This document shows positions 18,568 through 27,980 of a DNA stretch of 64,000 nt, in pieces (positions within the stretch are counted from its first letter, which is position 1; each line of letters begins with the position of its first letter). The notes beneath the pieces were generated by a model. It worked only from the letters and a program-made list of their open reading frames with translations. It did not search any database and was not told where the DNA came from. The stretch comes from Corynebacterium riegelii (lineage in GTDB: Bacteria; Actinomycetota; Actinomycetes; Mycobacteriales; Mycobacteriaceae). The stretch is from positions 620,001 through 684,000 of the forward strand of contig NZ_CP068159.1 of the NCBI RefSeq assembly GCF_016728505.1. The letters run 5' to 3'. A program made the translations under genes and the position numbers.

Positions 18568-19978
18568 GCTTCCTACGGTTCTGGAGAATATCGTCGCCGG
18601 CCGAAAAGGTCACCTTGACGAAATTCATGCACGGCTGCACGGCGTTGATTTCGACACGTTACCTAAATCAGAACGCTCGTTGTACGAGAATCTGAAGCGT
18701 CCGGGGACCAGTTTTATTTTGGAGTGCAAGAGCGCGTCGCCGTCTTTAGGCATGATCCGCGAACACTACGAGCCGGGGGAGATCGCCACCGTGTACTCCC
18801 ACGGCCACTCCAAGGCGGCGGGCATCTCCGTGCTTTGCGAGCCCGACCGCTTCGGCGGCGACTACGACCACCTGGCAACGGTCGCCTCCACCACGCACCT
18901 GCCGGTGCTGTGCAAGGACTTCATCATTGATGAGATCCAGGTATATGCCGCTCGCTACTTTGGTGCGGACGCAATCTTGCTCATGCTCTCTGTGTTGGAC
19001 GATGAGGAGTACTCGCGCCTCTCCGCGCTGGCGGACTCCCTTGGCATGGACGTGCTCACCGAGGTGATCGATGAGGAGGAGGCGCACCGCGCGGCCAAGC
19101 TCGGCGCGAAGATCTTCGGCGTGAACCACCGCAACTTGCACGACTTGTCCATTGACCTGACGCGCTCCAAGCACCTGGCGCAGTTCGCACCGGAGGACTC
19201 GGTGGTGGTTTCGGAGTCGGGGATCAGGGACGTGCGCACGGTTCGCGCGCTCGGCGCGCACTCTGACGGGTTCCTCGTGGGATCGCAACTGACCAGCCAG
19301 CCGGACGTGGACCTGGCGGTGCGCGAGTTGGTCTACGGGCCGAATAAGGTCTGCGGGCTCACCAGCCCATCCGCGGCGCAGGCAGCGAAGGCGGCCGGCG
19401 CAGTCTACGGCGGGCTGATCTTTGAGGATGCCAGCCCCCGCAATGTTTCACGTGGAACATCTGCCAACATCATCGCGCACGAGCGCGGGCTGAAGTACGT
19501 CGCGGTCTCTCGCCGCACGGAGAACTACGGCGAGCTGATCCAGGACGGCATCGCGGCTGTGCAGATTCACGCACCGCTGCAGGCGTCGGTGGAGAAGGAG
19601 CGCGAGCTCATCGCACGCGTTCGCGCCGAGGTTCCCGAACATGTTGAGGTATGGCGCGCAGTTTCGATGACGGACGAGCTCGGCCCCGAGATCGCCCAAG
19701 CCATCACTGATGACGTGGACATGCTTGTCCTCGATGCCCATGAGGGCGGTTCGGGGGAAAGGTTTGATTGGGGGGTGCTGCGTGGCGTCGATAAGCAGAA
19801 GGCCCTGCTTGCTGGTGGGCTGAACCCGGACAATGTTGCGGAGGCCTTGACCACCGGGGTGGCCGGCGTGGACCTGAATTCGGGTGTGGAGTATGCACCG
19901 GGGCACAAGGATGCGGCGAAGCTGCGCCAGGCTTTTGCGGCGATTGGGAACTTTTATGAGGAGGACAACAATGAGTGA
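18560..19978 (+). CDS. trpC: Bifunctional indole-3-glycerol phosphate synthase / phosphoribosylanthranilate isomerase
   Basis: 472 residues in two TIM barrels. The N-terminal synthase half (to about residue 255) has [41 protein letters not shown] and SESGIRD; the isomerase half (TrpF) starts near [27 protein letters not shown] and ends [17 protein letters not shown] 18560 with GAGGGG upstream overlaps trpD by eight bases. It carries two chromosomal sequence marks in frame: a one-mismatch parS (NVSRGTS) and a copy of the dispersed GTCGATAAGC word just before the conserved LLAGGL strand. Confidence 0.95.
   Translation: MPKLPTVLENIVAGRKGHLDEIHARLHGVDFDTLPKSERSLYENLKRPGTSFILECKSASPSLGMIREHYEPGEIATVYSHGHSKAAGISVLCEPDRFGGDYDHLATVASTTHLPVLCKDFIIDEIQVYAARYFGADAILLMLSVLDDEEYSRLSALADSLGMDVLTEVIDEEEAHRAAKLGAKIFGVNHRNLHDLSIDLTRSKHLAQFAPEDSVVVSESGIRDVRTVRALGAHSDGFLVGSQLTSQPDVDLAVRELVYGPNKVCGLTSPSAAQAAKAAGAVYGGLIFEDASPRNVSRGTSANIIAHERGLKYVAVSRRTENYGELIQDGIAAVQIHAPLQASVEKERELIARVRAEVPEHVEVWRAVSMTDELGPEIAQAITDDVDMLVLDAHEGGSGERFDWGVLRGVDKQKALLAGGLNPDNVAEALTTGVAGVDLNSGVEYAPGHKDAAKLRQAFAAIGNFYEEDNNE
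19444..19459. other. parS site 2 (inside trpC)
   Basis: TGTTTCACGTGGAACA; one mismatch to the consensus palindrome. Confidence 0.82.
19784..19804 (+). repeat. Dispersed word inside trpC
   Basis: GGCGTCGATAAGC followed by AGAAGGCC, read in frame as GVDKQKA immediately before the last conserved strand of the isomerase barrel. Confidence 0.7.
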
Positions 19979-21230
19979 GTACAGCCGCGGTGGCAAAACC
20001 CTGCTGCCAGCGTATTACGGTGAGTTCGGCGGGCAGTTTGTGCCCGAGTCCCTGATGCCTGCGCTGGACCAATTGGAGCGCGCGTTTGTGGAGGCCTTTG
20101 AAAACGAGGAGTTTATGGCCGAATACCGCGCGCTGCTGCGGGACTACCTGGGCCGCCCGACCCCGCTGACGGAGTGCCGCAACCTGCCTATCAACGGCAA
20201 CACGCGCATCTTTCTCAAGCGCGAGGACCTCGTGCACGGCGGCGCACACAAGACCAACCAGGTGATTGGGCAGGCGCTGCTGGCAAAGCAGATGGGCAAG
20301 ACGCGCATCATCGCGGAGACCGGCGCGGGCCAGCACGGCACGGCGACGGCGCTGGCGTGCGCCCTGCTGGATCTGGATTGCGTGATTTACATGGGCAAGG
20401 TGGATATGGCCCGCCAAGAGCCGAACGTCTACCGCATGCGCCTGATGGGTGCGGAGGTTATCGGCGTGGAGTCCGGCGCAGGCACCTTGAAGGATGCCGT
20501 GAATGAGGCGCTGCGCGATTGGACGGCCACGTTCCATGAGTCGCACTACCTGCTTGGCACCGCGGCGGGCCCGCACCCCTTCCCGAAGATTGTGAAGGAA
20601 TTCCACCGCGTGATTTCTGCCGAGGCGCGCGCCCAGATGCTGGAGCGCACAGGCGCCTTGCCGGACACGGTGGTTGCGTGTGTGGGCGGCGGCTCCAACG
20701 CGATCGGCATGTTCGCGGAGTTCATTGATGATGAGGGCGTGGAGCTCGTCGGCGCCGAGCCGGGCGGCGAGGGCTACGGCGTGGGCATGCACGGCGCCGC
20801 GATCGCCCAGGGCACCGTCGGCATTTTGCACGGCACGCGTTCTTACCTGATGCGTGATGACGACGGCCAGGTCGAGGAGTCCTACAGCATCTCCGCCGGC
20901 CTGGACTACCCGGCGGTTGGCCCGGAGCACGCCTACCTGGCCAAATCCGGCCGCGCTAAGTACGTGCCGGTGACTGATGAGGAGGCCCTGCGCGCCTTCC
21001 AGTTGCTCTCCCGCCACGAGGGCATCATTCCGGCGCTCGAGTCTTCGCACGCGCTTGCTTATGCTTTACGACGCGCAGCCGAACACCCCACCAACGCCCA
21101 ACCATTAAACATCCTGGTCTGCCTCTCTGGGCGCGGAGACAAGGACGTGGCACACGTTCGCCGGACGTTAGAGGAGCACCCGGACTGGGTTCTGTCTGAC
21201 AAGGCATCTGAAAAGGAGGAGCAGCGATGA
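19971..21230 (+). CDS. trpB: Tryptophan synthase beta chain
   Basis: 419 residues; condenses indole with serine using pyridoxal phosphate. The PLP lysine is in [22 protein letters not shown], the phosphate-binding glycines in [10 protein letters not shown], and the catalytic Glu region in [16 protein letters not shown] 19971 overlaps the trpC stop by eight bases and is preceded by GAGGAGG. The longer upstream frame from 19884 is not used. Confidence 0.96.
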   Translation: MSEYSRGGKTLLPAYYGEFGGQFVPESLMPALDQLERAFVEAFENEEFMAEYRALLRDYLGRPTPLTECRNLPINGNTRIFLKREDLVHGGAHKTNQVIGQALLAKQMGKTRIIAETGAGQHGTATALACALLDLDCVIYMGKVDMARQEPNVYRMRLMGAEVIGVESGAGTLKDAVNEALRDWTATFHESHYLLGTAAGPHPFPKIVKEFHRVISAEARAQMLERTGALPDTVVACVGGGSNAIGMFAEFIDDEGVELVGAEPGGEGYGVGMHGAAIAQGTVGILHGTRSYLMRDDDGQVEESYSISAGLDYPAVGPEHAYLAKSGRAKYVPVTDEEALRAFQLLSRHEGIIPALESSHALAYALRRAAEHPTNAQPLNILVCLSGRGDKDVAHVRRTLEEHPDWVLSDKASEKEEQR

Positions 21231-22069
21231 ACCGCTATGACACGATGTTTCAACGCCTGGAGGAGAAGGGGGAGGGCGCGTTCGTTCCGTTCATCATGCT
21301 TTCTGACCCCTCTCCGGCAGAGGCCGTGGAGATCATCTCCACCGTTGTTGAGGCTGGCGCGGATGCCGTGGAGTTGGGTGTGCCGTTTTCTGATCCGGTG
21401 GCGGACGGCCCGGCGATCCAGACCGCTCACGTGCGCGCCCTTGATGGCGGCGCGACGGTGCAGCAAGCCTTAGATCAGGTGCGTGAGCTTCGCCAGCGCT
21501 TCCCGGAGTTGCCGATTGGCATGTTGATCTACGCCAACGTTGCCTTCGTCCGCGGCCTGGAGCGTTTCTATCCGGACTTTCACTCCGCGGGCGCGGATAG
21601 CATTTTGCTTCCAGACGTCCCGGTGCGCGAGTCCCAACCGTTTACTGAAGCCGCCACCGCCGCGGGTGTGGACCCGATCTACATCGCACCGGCGAAGGCG
21701 TCGCGTGAAACCTTGGAGGGTGTGGCGGCCAACTCTCGCGGCTACATTTACGCCATTTCTCGCGACGGCGTGACCGGCGCTGAGAAGGAAGCCACCGTGG
21801 ACGGACTCCGCGAGGTGGTGGATAACATCAACTCCTTCGGTGGGGCGCCAGTGTTGTTGGGCTTTGGTATTTCCCGCCCGGAGCACGTACGCGACGCGAT
21901 TGCCGCGGGTGCCTCAGGTGCCATCACGGGTTCCGCGATCAGCAACATCATTGCCAAATACACCGAGCACACCCACCCGAATCCGGGCCATGTGACCGAT
22001 ATGGATGGGCTGAAAGCGGAGCTGTCTGACTACGTCCGGGCTATGAAGCAAGCTACGGTGAAGGCATGA
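21227..22069 (+). CDS. trpA: Tryptophan synthase alpha chain
   Basis: 280-residue TIM barrel that cleaves indole-3-glycerol phosphate and channels indole to TrpB. Catalytic Glu and Asp are seen in [17 protein letters not shown] and in [14 protein letters not shown]; the phosphate loop is [11 protein letters not shown]…[12 protein letters not shown] overlap with trpB. The next gene, a Rieske protein, overlaps the trpA stop in the same manner, extending the translationally coupled series. Confidence 0.95.
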   Translation: MNRYDTMFQRLEEKGEGAFVPFIMLSDPSPAEAVEIISTVVEAGADAVELGVPFSDPVADGPAIQTAHVRALDGGATVQQALDQVRELRQRFPELPIGMLIYANVAFVRGLERFYPDFHSAGADSILLPDVPVRESQPFTEAATAAGVDPIYIAPAKASRETLEGVAANSRGYIYAISRDGVTGAEKEATVDGLREVVDNINSFGGAPVLLGFGISRPEHVRDAIAAGASGAITGSAISNIIAKYTEHTHPNPGHVTDMDGLKAELSDYVRAMKQATVKA

Positions 22070-22452
22070 CAAACCCGAACCCGCACACCTGCTCCCGCCG
22101 CATGTTCATCCTCGGCTCCGCGGCAACCTTCGCCGGCGCGTTCCTGGCCGCCTGTGGTCAGGAGCCGACCGCGGAGCTTGCCAAAACCGAGGTACCTGTT
22201 GGCAGCGCGGTGATTATGGATCGCTTCATCATCGCCCAGCCAACCGAGGGCAACTTCGTGGCGTACTCCTCCATGTGCCCGCACCAGGGCGCGAAGATCA
22301 CGGTGGTTAACGGTGATGAGGTGCGCTGCACCAAGCACGGTTCCACCTTCAGCATTGTGGACGGTTCGGTGACCTCCGGCCCGTCGGAGTCCGCCATGAT
22401 GACGGCTGCGCTTGCAGACAACGGCGACACCGTCACCGCGAGTAATCAGTAA
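22066..22452 (+). CDS. Tat-exported Rieske [2Fe-2S] lipoprotein
   Basis: 128 residues. The twin-arginine signal SRRMFILGSAATFAGAF ends in the lipobox LAAC, so it should fold with its cluster in the cytoplasm, be exported by Tat and be lipid-anchored outside. Both Rieske boxes are intact: CPHQGA and CTKHGSTF (2 Cys, 2 His). Domain length is that of arsenite-oxidase/ubiquinol-type small Rieske proteins rather than the QcrA subunit. ATGA overlap with trpA places it in the trp operon although no link with tryptophan synthesis is known. Its 3' end overlaps the convergent OYE-type gene by seven bases. Confidence 0.88.
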   Translation: MTNPNPHTCSRRMFILGSAATFAGAFLAACGQEPTAELAKTEVPVGSAVIMDRFIIAQPTEGNFVAYSSMCPHQGAKITVVNGDEVRCTKHGSTFSIVDGSVTSGPSESAMMTAALADNGDTVTASNQ

Positions 22453-23525
22453 GCCCTGAAGTAGGAGTCCGGGTACGGCAGCTTGGCGTGATCCACGCCG
22501 AGCTCCTCCAGGGCATCAATGGCCCACTCCGCGTTGCGCAGGGCGGCGCGCCCGATCATGACGGCGTCCGCGTCGCCTGCTTCCAGAATGTTTTCGGCCT
22601 GCTGGGCGTCCGTGATTAAACCCACGGCCGCTACCGGCAGGCCGCTTGCGTCTTTCAAGGCGCGTGCAAACGGCACCTGGTAGCCGGGTTCAACGGGAAT
22701 GTTGGCGCGGACGTTGCCGCTAGAGGAGACGTCGATAAGATCAACGCCCTTGTCGCGCAACTGGGCGCCAAGCCAGCGGGAGTCATCCAACGTCCAGCCT
22801 TCCGGGTCCAGCCACTCGGAGGCAGACAGGCGGACTAACAGCGGCATGCCTTCCGGCAGCACCTCGCGCACGGAGGACACCACCTCAAGCAGAAGACGCG
22901 CCCGGTTCTCGCGCGAGCCGCCATACTCATCGCTTCGCTGGTTCGACAGCGGGGAGAGGAACTGGTGCAGCAGGTAGCCGTGCGCCGCGTGGATTTCCAC
23001 GAAGTCGAAGCCGGCCTCCACGGCACGGGTCGCCGCGGCAGCAAACAACGCCGGAAGCTCACGGACCTCGTCCAAGGTCAGTTCGCGCGGTTCGGCATGG
23101 CCCTCGGATGGGGTGGGGGAGGGCGCGGTGGTTTGCCACCCGGCGCAATCAAGCGGGATGCTCCTGCGGCCGGTCACTTGGGGCAGCATCGGGTACGTGG
23201 AGGCTTTGCGGCCGGCGTGGTTGAGTTGGATGCCCATCGCGGCGCCGAGCGACTTGGCAAGCGAGACGATTGGCGCCCACGCGTCGACGTGCTCCTGGCT
23301 CCACAGGCCGGCGCAGTAATTGGAGATCCGGCCCTCCGGCACAATCGCGGTGGCTTCCGCGACGATGAGCCCGAAGCCGCCGGCGGCACGCGCGCCGTAG
23401 TGCATCATGTGCCATGCGCCCGGGATACCGTCTTCGTTGCGGCAGCGATACTGGCACATGGGCGGAAGCCAGATGCGGTTGCGGACGGTCAGGGAGCGAA
23501 GGGTGAGCGGTTCGTTGAGGAGCAT
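22446..23525 (-). CDS. Old-yellow-enzyme family NADH:flavin oxidoreductase (YqjM-like)
   Basis: 359-residue FMN TIM barrel. QLNHAGRKAST contains the substrate-binding His pair region; HAAHGYLLHQFLSPLSNQRSDEYGGSRENRARLLLEVV is the family signature; DVSSSGN and the C-terminal ADAVMIGRAALRN bind FMN phosphate. Homologues reduce activated C=C bonds of enones; physiological substrates are usually unknown. ATG 23525 is chosen because the family starts MLLxEPLTLRSLTVRNRI; the longer frame crosses into the divergent gene. A TATTCT hexamer lies about eight bases upstream, suggesting a leaderless mRNA. Confidence 0.9.
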   Translation of the reverse strand: MLLNEPLTLRSLTVRNRIWLPPMCQYRCRNEDGIPGAWHMMHYGARAAGGFGLIVAEATAIVPEGRISNYCAGLWSQEHVDAWAPIVSLAKSLGAAMGIQLNHAGRKASTYPMLPQVTGRRSIPLDCAGWQTTAPSPTPSEGHAEPRELTLDEVRELPALFAAAATRAVEAGFDFVEIHAAHGYLLHQFLSPLSNQRSDEYGGSRENRARLLLEVVSSVREVLPEGMPLLVRLSASEWLDPEGWTLDDSRWLGAQLRDKGVDLIDVSSSGNVRANIPVEPGYQVPFARALKDASGLPVAAVGLITDAQQAENILEAGDADAVMIGRAALRNAEWAIDALEELGVDHAKLPYPDSYFRAY

Positions 23526-23538
23526 GCCGCCAGAATAG

Positions 23539-23552
23539 CTACGAGTTCGTAG
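23539..23552. promoter_or_regulatory. Shared inverted-repeat operator between divergent leaderless promoters
   Basis: CTACGA-GT-TCGTAG in a 37-base divergent gap. TAGAAT (23550-23555) is the presumed -10 of the right gene and TATTCT (minus, 23533-23538) of the left one; both starts lie within about ten bases. A single regulator could control both genes. Confidence 0.5.
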
Positions 23553-23562
23553 AATTACCCGC

Positions 23563-24540
23563 ATGCCTGGTTTTCTTGAAGGTTTCTTAAAACGGTTCGA
23601 CCCGCTGCTTGTGGGCATCTTCGCCTCGATGGTCATCGCGTTCATTGTGCCGGCGAGCGGCAGCTTTGCGGACGGGTTTGCCGTGGCGGTGAAGCTTGCC
23701 ATTGCGCTGCTGTTCTTCCTGTACGGCGCGCGCCTTTCCACCCATGAAGCGATGAAAGGCCTGACCAACTGGCGCCTTCACCTCCTGATTCTTGCGTTCA
23801 CCTTCCTGATTTACCCGGTGATTGGCGTGCTGCTCCGGCCAACTACGGCGTTTTTGTCGCAGGAGATTTACCAGGGCATCCTGTTTGCCATGTTGGTGCC
23901 GTCCACGGTGCAGTCCTCGGTGGCGCTGACCGGTATTGCGCGGGGCAATGTCTCGGGGGCGGTGGTGGCGGCGTCGGTGTCGTCGCTAGTCGGTGTGGTG
24001 GCAACGCCTGTGCTGGTGATGTTGCTGATGGGCACCGGGACGGGCGTGCGTATCGACGCCACCGTGTTCACCAACATCGCCCTCCAACTACTCCTGCCGT
24101 TCGTACTTGGCCAGCTGGTGCACAATTACGTGCCGCGGGCGAAGGAGATTGCCAAGTCCAAGGCCACGAAGATTGTGGACCGCGGTTCCATCTGGATGGT
24201 GGTCTACTCCGCGTTTTCCAGCGGCGTGGTCTCCGGCGTGTGGTCAAATGTGAAGCTGTGGGAGATCGTCTTCCTGGCCGTATTCGCCGTTGTGTTGGTG
24301 GTGGCGATGCTGTGGCTTTCCAAGGTTCTCCCGCAGGCGCTGGGCTTCAACCGCGAGGACCGCGTCGCTGTGCAGATGTGCGGCACGCAGAAGTCGCTCG
24401 CCACCGGCCTGCCCATGGCAACGGTGATCTTCGGCGGCGCGCAGCTGGGCGTGCTGATTGTCCCGCTGATGATCTATCACATGATCCAGATCGTGACCTG
24501 CTCCGCGTACGCTTCGCGGCTTCATGCCGAAACCGCCTAG
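23563..24540 (+). CDS. Bile acid:sodium symporter-like (BASS, SBF_like) transporter
   Basis: 325 residues with about ten membrane helices, of the YfeH/SBF_like branch: FLYGARLSTHEAMKG, LVPSTVQSSVALTGIARGNVSGAVVAAS and CGTQKSLATGLPMATVIFGG, the last two being the crossover regions that bind Na+ and substrate. Transported solute unknown; members carry organic anions. ATG 23563 lies right after a -10-like box. It shares its control region with the OYE-type oxidoreductase, suggesting the two act on a common or related compound (inference). Confidence 0.85.
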   Translation: MPGFLEGFLKRFDPLLVGIFASMVIAFIVPASGSFADGFAVAVKLAIALLFFLYGARLSTHEAMKGLTNWRLHLLILAFTFLIYPVIGVLLRPTTAFLSQEIYQGILFAMLVPSTVQSSVALTGIARGNVSGAVVAASVSSLVGVVATPVLVMLLMGTGTGVRIDATVFTNIALQLLLPFVLGQLVHNYVPRAKEIAKSKATKIVDRGSIWMVVYSAFSSGVVSGVWSNVKLWEIVFLAVFAVVLVVAMLWLSKVLPQALGFNREDRVAVQMCGTQKSLATGLPMATVIFGGAQLGVLIVPLMIYHMIQIVTCSAYASRLHAETA

Positions 24541-24541
24541 A

Positions 24542-24856
24542 GTGTTTCACGTGAAACATTACGTGCGCATCCATTACACCGTCCCGGAGCTCGGCGGCGA
24601 GCTGCTGAACATCGCGGAGCTTGAAGAGCGCAGCGCCTCCGAATGCGCGATGCTCCGCATGATCGAACTCGACCCGGCGGAAACCATCACCGGCATCTTC
24701 ATCGACGGCCGCGTCATCGGCCAGGCCAACCAACCACTCGACGTTGTCCCGCACCCGGACCTCTACAGCCAGCTCGAAGGCATCCGCGCCACGCGCCTCA
24801 CGCCGGAGGAGTTCGAGGGCCTGTGGGAAGAGGCCGCTGCCAAGTTCCCGCATTAG
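24542..24856 (+). CDS. DUF6881-like small protein
   Basis: 104 residues if started at GTG 24542; GTG 24551, GTG 24563 or ATG 24524 are alternatives and none has a convincing ribosome site. Sequence RIHYTVPELGGELLNIAELEERSASECAMLRMIELDP … DVVPHPDLYSQLEGIRATRLTPEEFEGLWEEAA resembles the DUF6881 family, small soluble proteins of unknown function. The first codons are formed by an exact parS palindrome (FHVKH), directly after the stop of the preceding transporter gene. Confidence 0.65.
   Translation: MFHVKHYVRIHYTVPELGGELLNIAELEERSASECAMLRMIELDPAETITGIFIDGRVIGQANQPLDVVPHPDLYSQLEGIRATRLTPEEFEGLWEEAAAKFPH
24543..24558. other. parS site 3
   Basis: TGTTTCACGTGAAACA, exact consensus, at the junction of the BASS transporter gene and the DUF6881-like gene; it may supply the latter's first codons. 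Confidence 0.92.
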
Positions 24857-24861
24857 GGCTT

Positions 24862-24877
24862 CTTGCTTACCGACGCC
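24862..24877 (-). repeat. Dispersed word, GCTTACCGACGCC variant
   Basis: CTTGCTTACCGACGCC on the plus strand, between the DUF6881-like stop and its terminator. The same one-base variant is found at 48761 in rsmG. Confidence 0.55.
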
Positions 24878-24914
24878 AAATCCCACCCCAGCTTCCAGCC
24901 AGGGTGGGATTTTT
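24878..24914. terminator. Bidirectional terminator
   Basis: AAATCCCACCC … GGGTGGGATTTTT forms a perfect stem of nine pairs with T-runs on both strands, between convergent DUF6881-like and exported-protein genes. Confidence 0.85.
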
Positions 24915-24936
24915 CTACGTGGAGGGGAAGTTCTGC

Positions 24937-25341
24937 TTAGAACGGGAGCTTCAGGCCGCCGCCGTTGGTCAGGAACGCGATAACAGCCAGGATCGCGGCG
25001 GTGATGCCGGTGCCCAGCAGGATGTTGGCGGTCTTGCCCGGCTCCCAGTCATTAGCCTTATCAGACTTCAGGGAGGATGCGAGCGAGCCGAGCGACTTGC
25101 CATCGTCGTCCTTGTCCAGGGCGCTCTTTACCGGGCCCTTGGCCTTGTCCTTGTTATCCTTGGCGTAGTTGATGGCCTCCTCATTGGTGTACTCCGAAGA
25201 CTTCTTGTTGTTGTTGCCTTCCTGGCTGCCAACGGAGGAACCGCCATTCCCCGAGCTGCCTTCCTCTTCTGCCATTGCCGGAACAGTGGCGAGGGACATT
25301 GCAGTTGCGGCTGCGATTGCAGCGGTAGTGATGCGCTTCAT
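24937..25341 (-). CDS. Small exported protein, family member 1
   Basis: 134 residues: Sec signal MKRITTAAIAAATAMSLATVPAMAE, a Gly/Ser/Asn-rich linker (NNNKKSSEYTNEEAINYA), a short charged helical region, and a C-terminal hydrophobic segment in the family pattern W-x-PGKTANILLGTGITAAILAVIAFLTN ending LKLPF. Probably anchored in or inserted into the envelope. Three paralogues follow at 28307, 30876 and 31445. AAAGGA precedes ATG 25341. The IS21 element lies directly behind its promoter region. No known function; the pattern does not match a porin I can name. Confidence 0.8.
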   Translation of the reverse strand: MKRITTAAIAAATAMSLATVPAMAEEEGSSGNGGSSVGSQEGNNNKKSSEYTNEEAINYAKDNKDKAKGPVKSALDKDDDGKSLGSLASSLKSDKANDWEPGKTANILLGTGITAAILAVIAFLTNGGGLKLPF

Positions 25342-25576
25342 GTGACAGTCCTTTCATCACGAGTAAGCAATTAAGCGAGTAAGGAATACAGCGATCGGAT
25401 ACCTCTCGGCTTTCGTTCGCTTGTTTTGCCTACCTAACTAGCTCACCCTTGGGGGATTATTGTTTGGTCCGCAAAACTACTTGTTCAGAAGACTGAAATG
25501 GTAGCGGTGTGGTGAGTATCTGGTAGCGCCTGAGTGAGTATCCGGTAGCGGTGTCTTACTCAGGCGTTGTTGGTGG

Positions 25577-26344
25577 TTATGTGTTGGTGGTCAGGCGCAT
25601 GTTTGGTCCTTCGAGTGTGATGATCTCGGCGCCGGAGACGAGTCGGTTGAGGATTGACTCGGAGATCACGGCATCGGGGATGGATTTGTACCATTCCAGT
25701 GGGGTGAATTGTGAGGTCACTATCGTTGAGACTTTGCCTTCTCGCCCGGCGAGGATGTTGAGAAGTTGGTGCGCGGTTGCGGCATCTACAGGTGTGGTCA
25801 GGAAGTCATCTAAGACCAGGACGTCGACGTCGTGGAGGTGTTGGATGAACTTCAGCCGTGCGGGGTCATCGAGTTGGAGGACTGCCAGTTCGGCGGCAAG
25901 CATGTCGGTGCGGTAGAACCGTGCGGAGTAGTCGTTGCGGCATGCAGCTGTGATCAGGGCTTGGGCGAGGTAGGTTTTGCCGACTGAGGATTTGCCCAGG
26001 ATGACAATGTTTTGGCCCAGGTGGCACCATTGTCCGTGAGCGAGTCTGCTGACTTGCTCGGGGTTGATGTTGCGGTCAGGCGTGCAGACCACGTTTTCAA
26101 GGCAAGCATCAAGGTTTGGCGATCGGGATGCTTTCAGCAGTTTGTTGATGCGTCGTTCACGCCTGGCTGCGACTTCTTTATCGAGTGCGTAGAGCACCTT
26201 TTGGGAAAACGTCCATGTGTCGAATGCGGGATCGTTGGCAATCTCGATGACGCTTTGTCCAAAGGCAGTCATCCGCAGCGCGGTGAAGTCGGGCAGGACG
26301 GACTCGTCAAGGAAGCGATCTGTTGGTGGGGTTGGTGATGACAT
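25577..26344 (-). CDS. istB: IS21 helper ATPase
   Basis: 255-residue AAA+ ATPase that assists the transposase in target selection. Walker A is GKSSVGKTYLAQAL, Walker B VDVLVLDDFLTTP, and sensor residues STIVTSQFTPLEWYKSIPD follow, as in the IstB/DnaC family. ATG 26344 lies four bases beyond the istA stop, the usual coupled arrangement. The frame is intact, so the element may be active. Confidence 0.92.
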   Translation of the reverse strand: MSSPTPPTDRFLDESVLPDFTALRMTAFGQSVIEIANDPAFDTWTFSQKVLYALDKEVAARRERRINKLLKASRSPNLDACLENVVCTPDRNINPEQVSRLAHGQWCHLGQNIVILGKSSVGKTYLAQALITAACRNDYSARFYRTDMLAAELAVLQLDDPARLKFIQHLHDVDVLVLDDFLTTPVDAATAHQLLNILAGREGKVSTIVTSQFTPLEWYKSIPDAVISESILNRLVSGAEIITLEGPNMRLTTNT

Positions 26345-26348
26345 GGGC

Positions 26349-27980
26349 TTAGTGTCCTTTCTGGGAGGTTTCCATGCTGAACTGGTCTGCACCGCCGAGA
26401 AACGCGCCGGTGGTATCCCGGTCGGTGACTGCAGGGGCGGTGGGCTGGTTGGTTGTGGTGCTGCGCGGGGCCTGGTCTAACCCGCGGGGCCGGGTGGCGT
26501 GTTCTTTGCGTATGGCGGCCATCATGTTTTTAACCGCGGTATATGACACTGCACGTCGGCTGCCGTCGTTGGCCATCAGGCGCTGGCATGCCTCTTCCAA
26601 GATTGGTTTGTTGCCGTGTTTGCCCATCGACAGCACGTTTCTACAGGACTGGTACGCCTGGGCTGGGATGGCTTTCGCCGCGATGAGTTCTTCGATGACC
26701 TTGCGTGTTGCCGGGCCGATTTTGCTGGCTTCGCGATAAAAGTAGTCGCTTGTCCACAGCCCACGAGTGGAGTCCATGCCAGATGGAATGTGCTCATAGT
26801 CAGTGACATAGGCCCCACGCTTATGCGAAACTTGGTGCGTTGCCACGGTCGTGCCTTGATCAAAGACGGTCAAGACTTGCCCTGTGATGCGCACATCGAC
26901 AGTGCGGCCAACAAGCTGATGCGGAACGGAGTAGCGCACCGTTGCAACCGTGATATGGAAATCTGGGGCTACTTTCGCACGCTTCCACTCGGTGTGCTGC
27001 CACGGGGTTTGCGGCAGATCAGCAAGCAGATGCTGCTCGTGTTGTTCAAAGAGATCCCTGCGGCTTGACTGCTGGCTGCGAAACGGCACGGAGGTGTTGA
27101 TCGCGTCGACTAAGTCCACAATCTTTTCGTTGAGCTCGTCTACGTCAACGCACTGGTGGCCTTCAAGGGTGTGGATGACTTTGTGGGTGACGATCTTTAC
27201 CGCAGCTTCCACATTTGCTTTATCCTTCGGTCGGCGCGCGCGTGTGGGAAGTGCTGCTGTGTTGTAGTGCTCTAAGAACTGCTGGTAGGTGTCGTTGACC
27301 TTCCGATTCCTATCGGCAGTACTAATCGCGTTTGATGCTGTTGACGCGTTATCGGGGACAACAACCTGACAGACTCCACCGAAGTAGTCAAACGCTTGAC
27401 GATGGGCATCAAGCCAGGACTGTTGACGCTGGTCAACACACGCACACGCAAACAACATCCCTGAATACGGCAGCGAAGCGACGAAAATATTGACTTTCGC
27501 ACCCGGCGTGCCCGCAGGGTCGTACAGGCGCATCTTGGTACCTGCCCAATCCACCTGCATCGTATGGCCTGGTGCATGGGTGATCCGCGCGCTAAGCCCG
27601 GCAGCATCGACATGGGAGGCAACTAGCTGGCGGAACCGGTCGTAGCTGTAATGACGCTGACCCGGCTGGGCTGGGGTGGTGGTGTAGCGAGCCCACAATA
27701 CTTGCAGTGTTTGCTTCGTACGCCCTGTGCGTGCTTTGACGACCGCGTCAAAGTCAATCGGGACGAACTCGCCTTGCCCACTGGTGCGTTTGTCAACGAA
27801 TATCTCGGCCAACTCGTCATCGGTCAACGCCGCGACCTGCTGGGCAGTGGTCAGGCCAAGGCTTCGCAGCGCTTGGTTCGCTCGGGAAATTGCGCGGTGC
27901 GAGCACCCAAGCTGGTCTTCAATCTGGCGGTAAGAACGCTTCCTAATCAGCAGCGTCATCACCGCACGGTAATCCGTCAT
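26349..27980 (-). CDS. istA: IS21 transposase
   Basis: 543-residue DDE transposase. N-terminal HTH (SYRQIEDQLGCSHRAISRANQALRSLGL), catalytic core with Asp in HTMQVDWAGTKMRLYD, Asp in QVVVPDNASTASN, and the downstream region KDKANVEAAVKIV supplying the Glu. The C-terminal Mu-like beta barrel (YSVPHQLVGRTVDVRITGQVLTVF) is present. Starts ATG 27980, 126 bases inside the right end. Complete, no frameshift seen. Confidence 0.93.
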   Translation of the reverse strand: MTDYRAVMTLLIRKRSYRQIEDQLGCSHRAISRANQALRSLGLTTAQQVAALTDDELAEIFVDKRTSGQGEFVPIDFDAVVKARTGRTKQTLQVLWARYTTTPAQPGQRHYSYDRFRQLVASHVDAAGLSARITHAPGHTMQVDWAGTKMRLYDPAGTPGAKVNIFVASLPYSGMLFACACVDQRQQSWLDAHRQAFDYFGGVCQVVVPDNASTASNAISTADRNRKVNDTYQQFLEHYNTAALPTRARRPKDKANVEAAVKIVTHKVIHTLEGHQCVDVDELNEKIVDLVDAINTSVPFRSQQSSRRDLFEQHEQHLLADLPQTPWQHTEWKRAKVAPDFHITVATVRYSVPHQLVGRTVDVRITGQVLTVFDQGTTVATHQVSHKRGAYVTDYEHIPSGMDSTRGLWTSDYFYREASKIGPATRKVIEELIAAKAIPAQAYQSCRNVLSMGKHGNKPILEEACQRLMANDGSRRAVSYTAVKNMMAAIRKEHATRPRGLDQAPRSTTTNQPTAPAVTDRDTTGAFLGGADQFSMETSQKGH

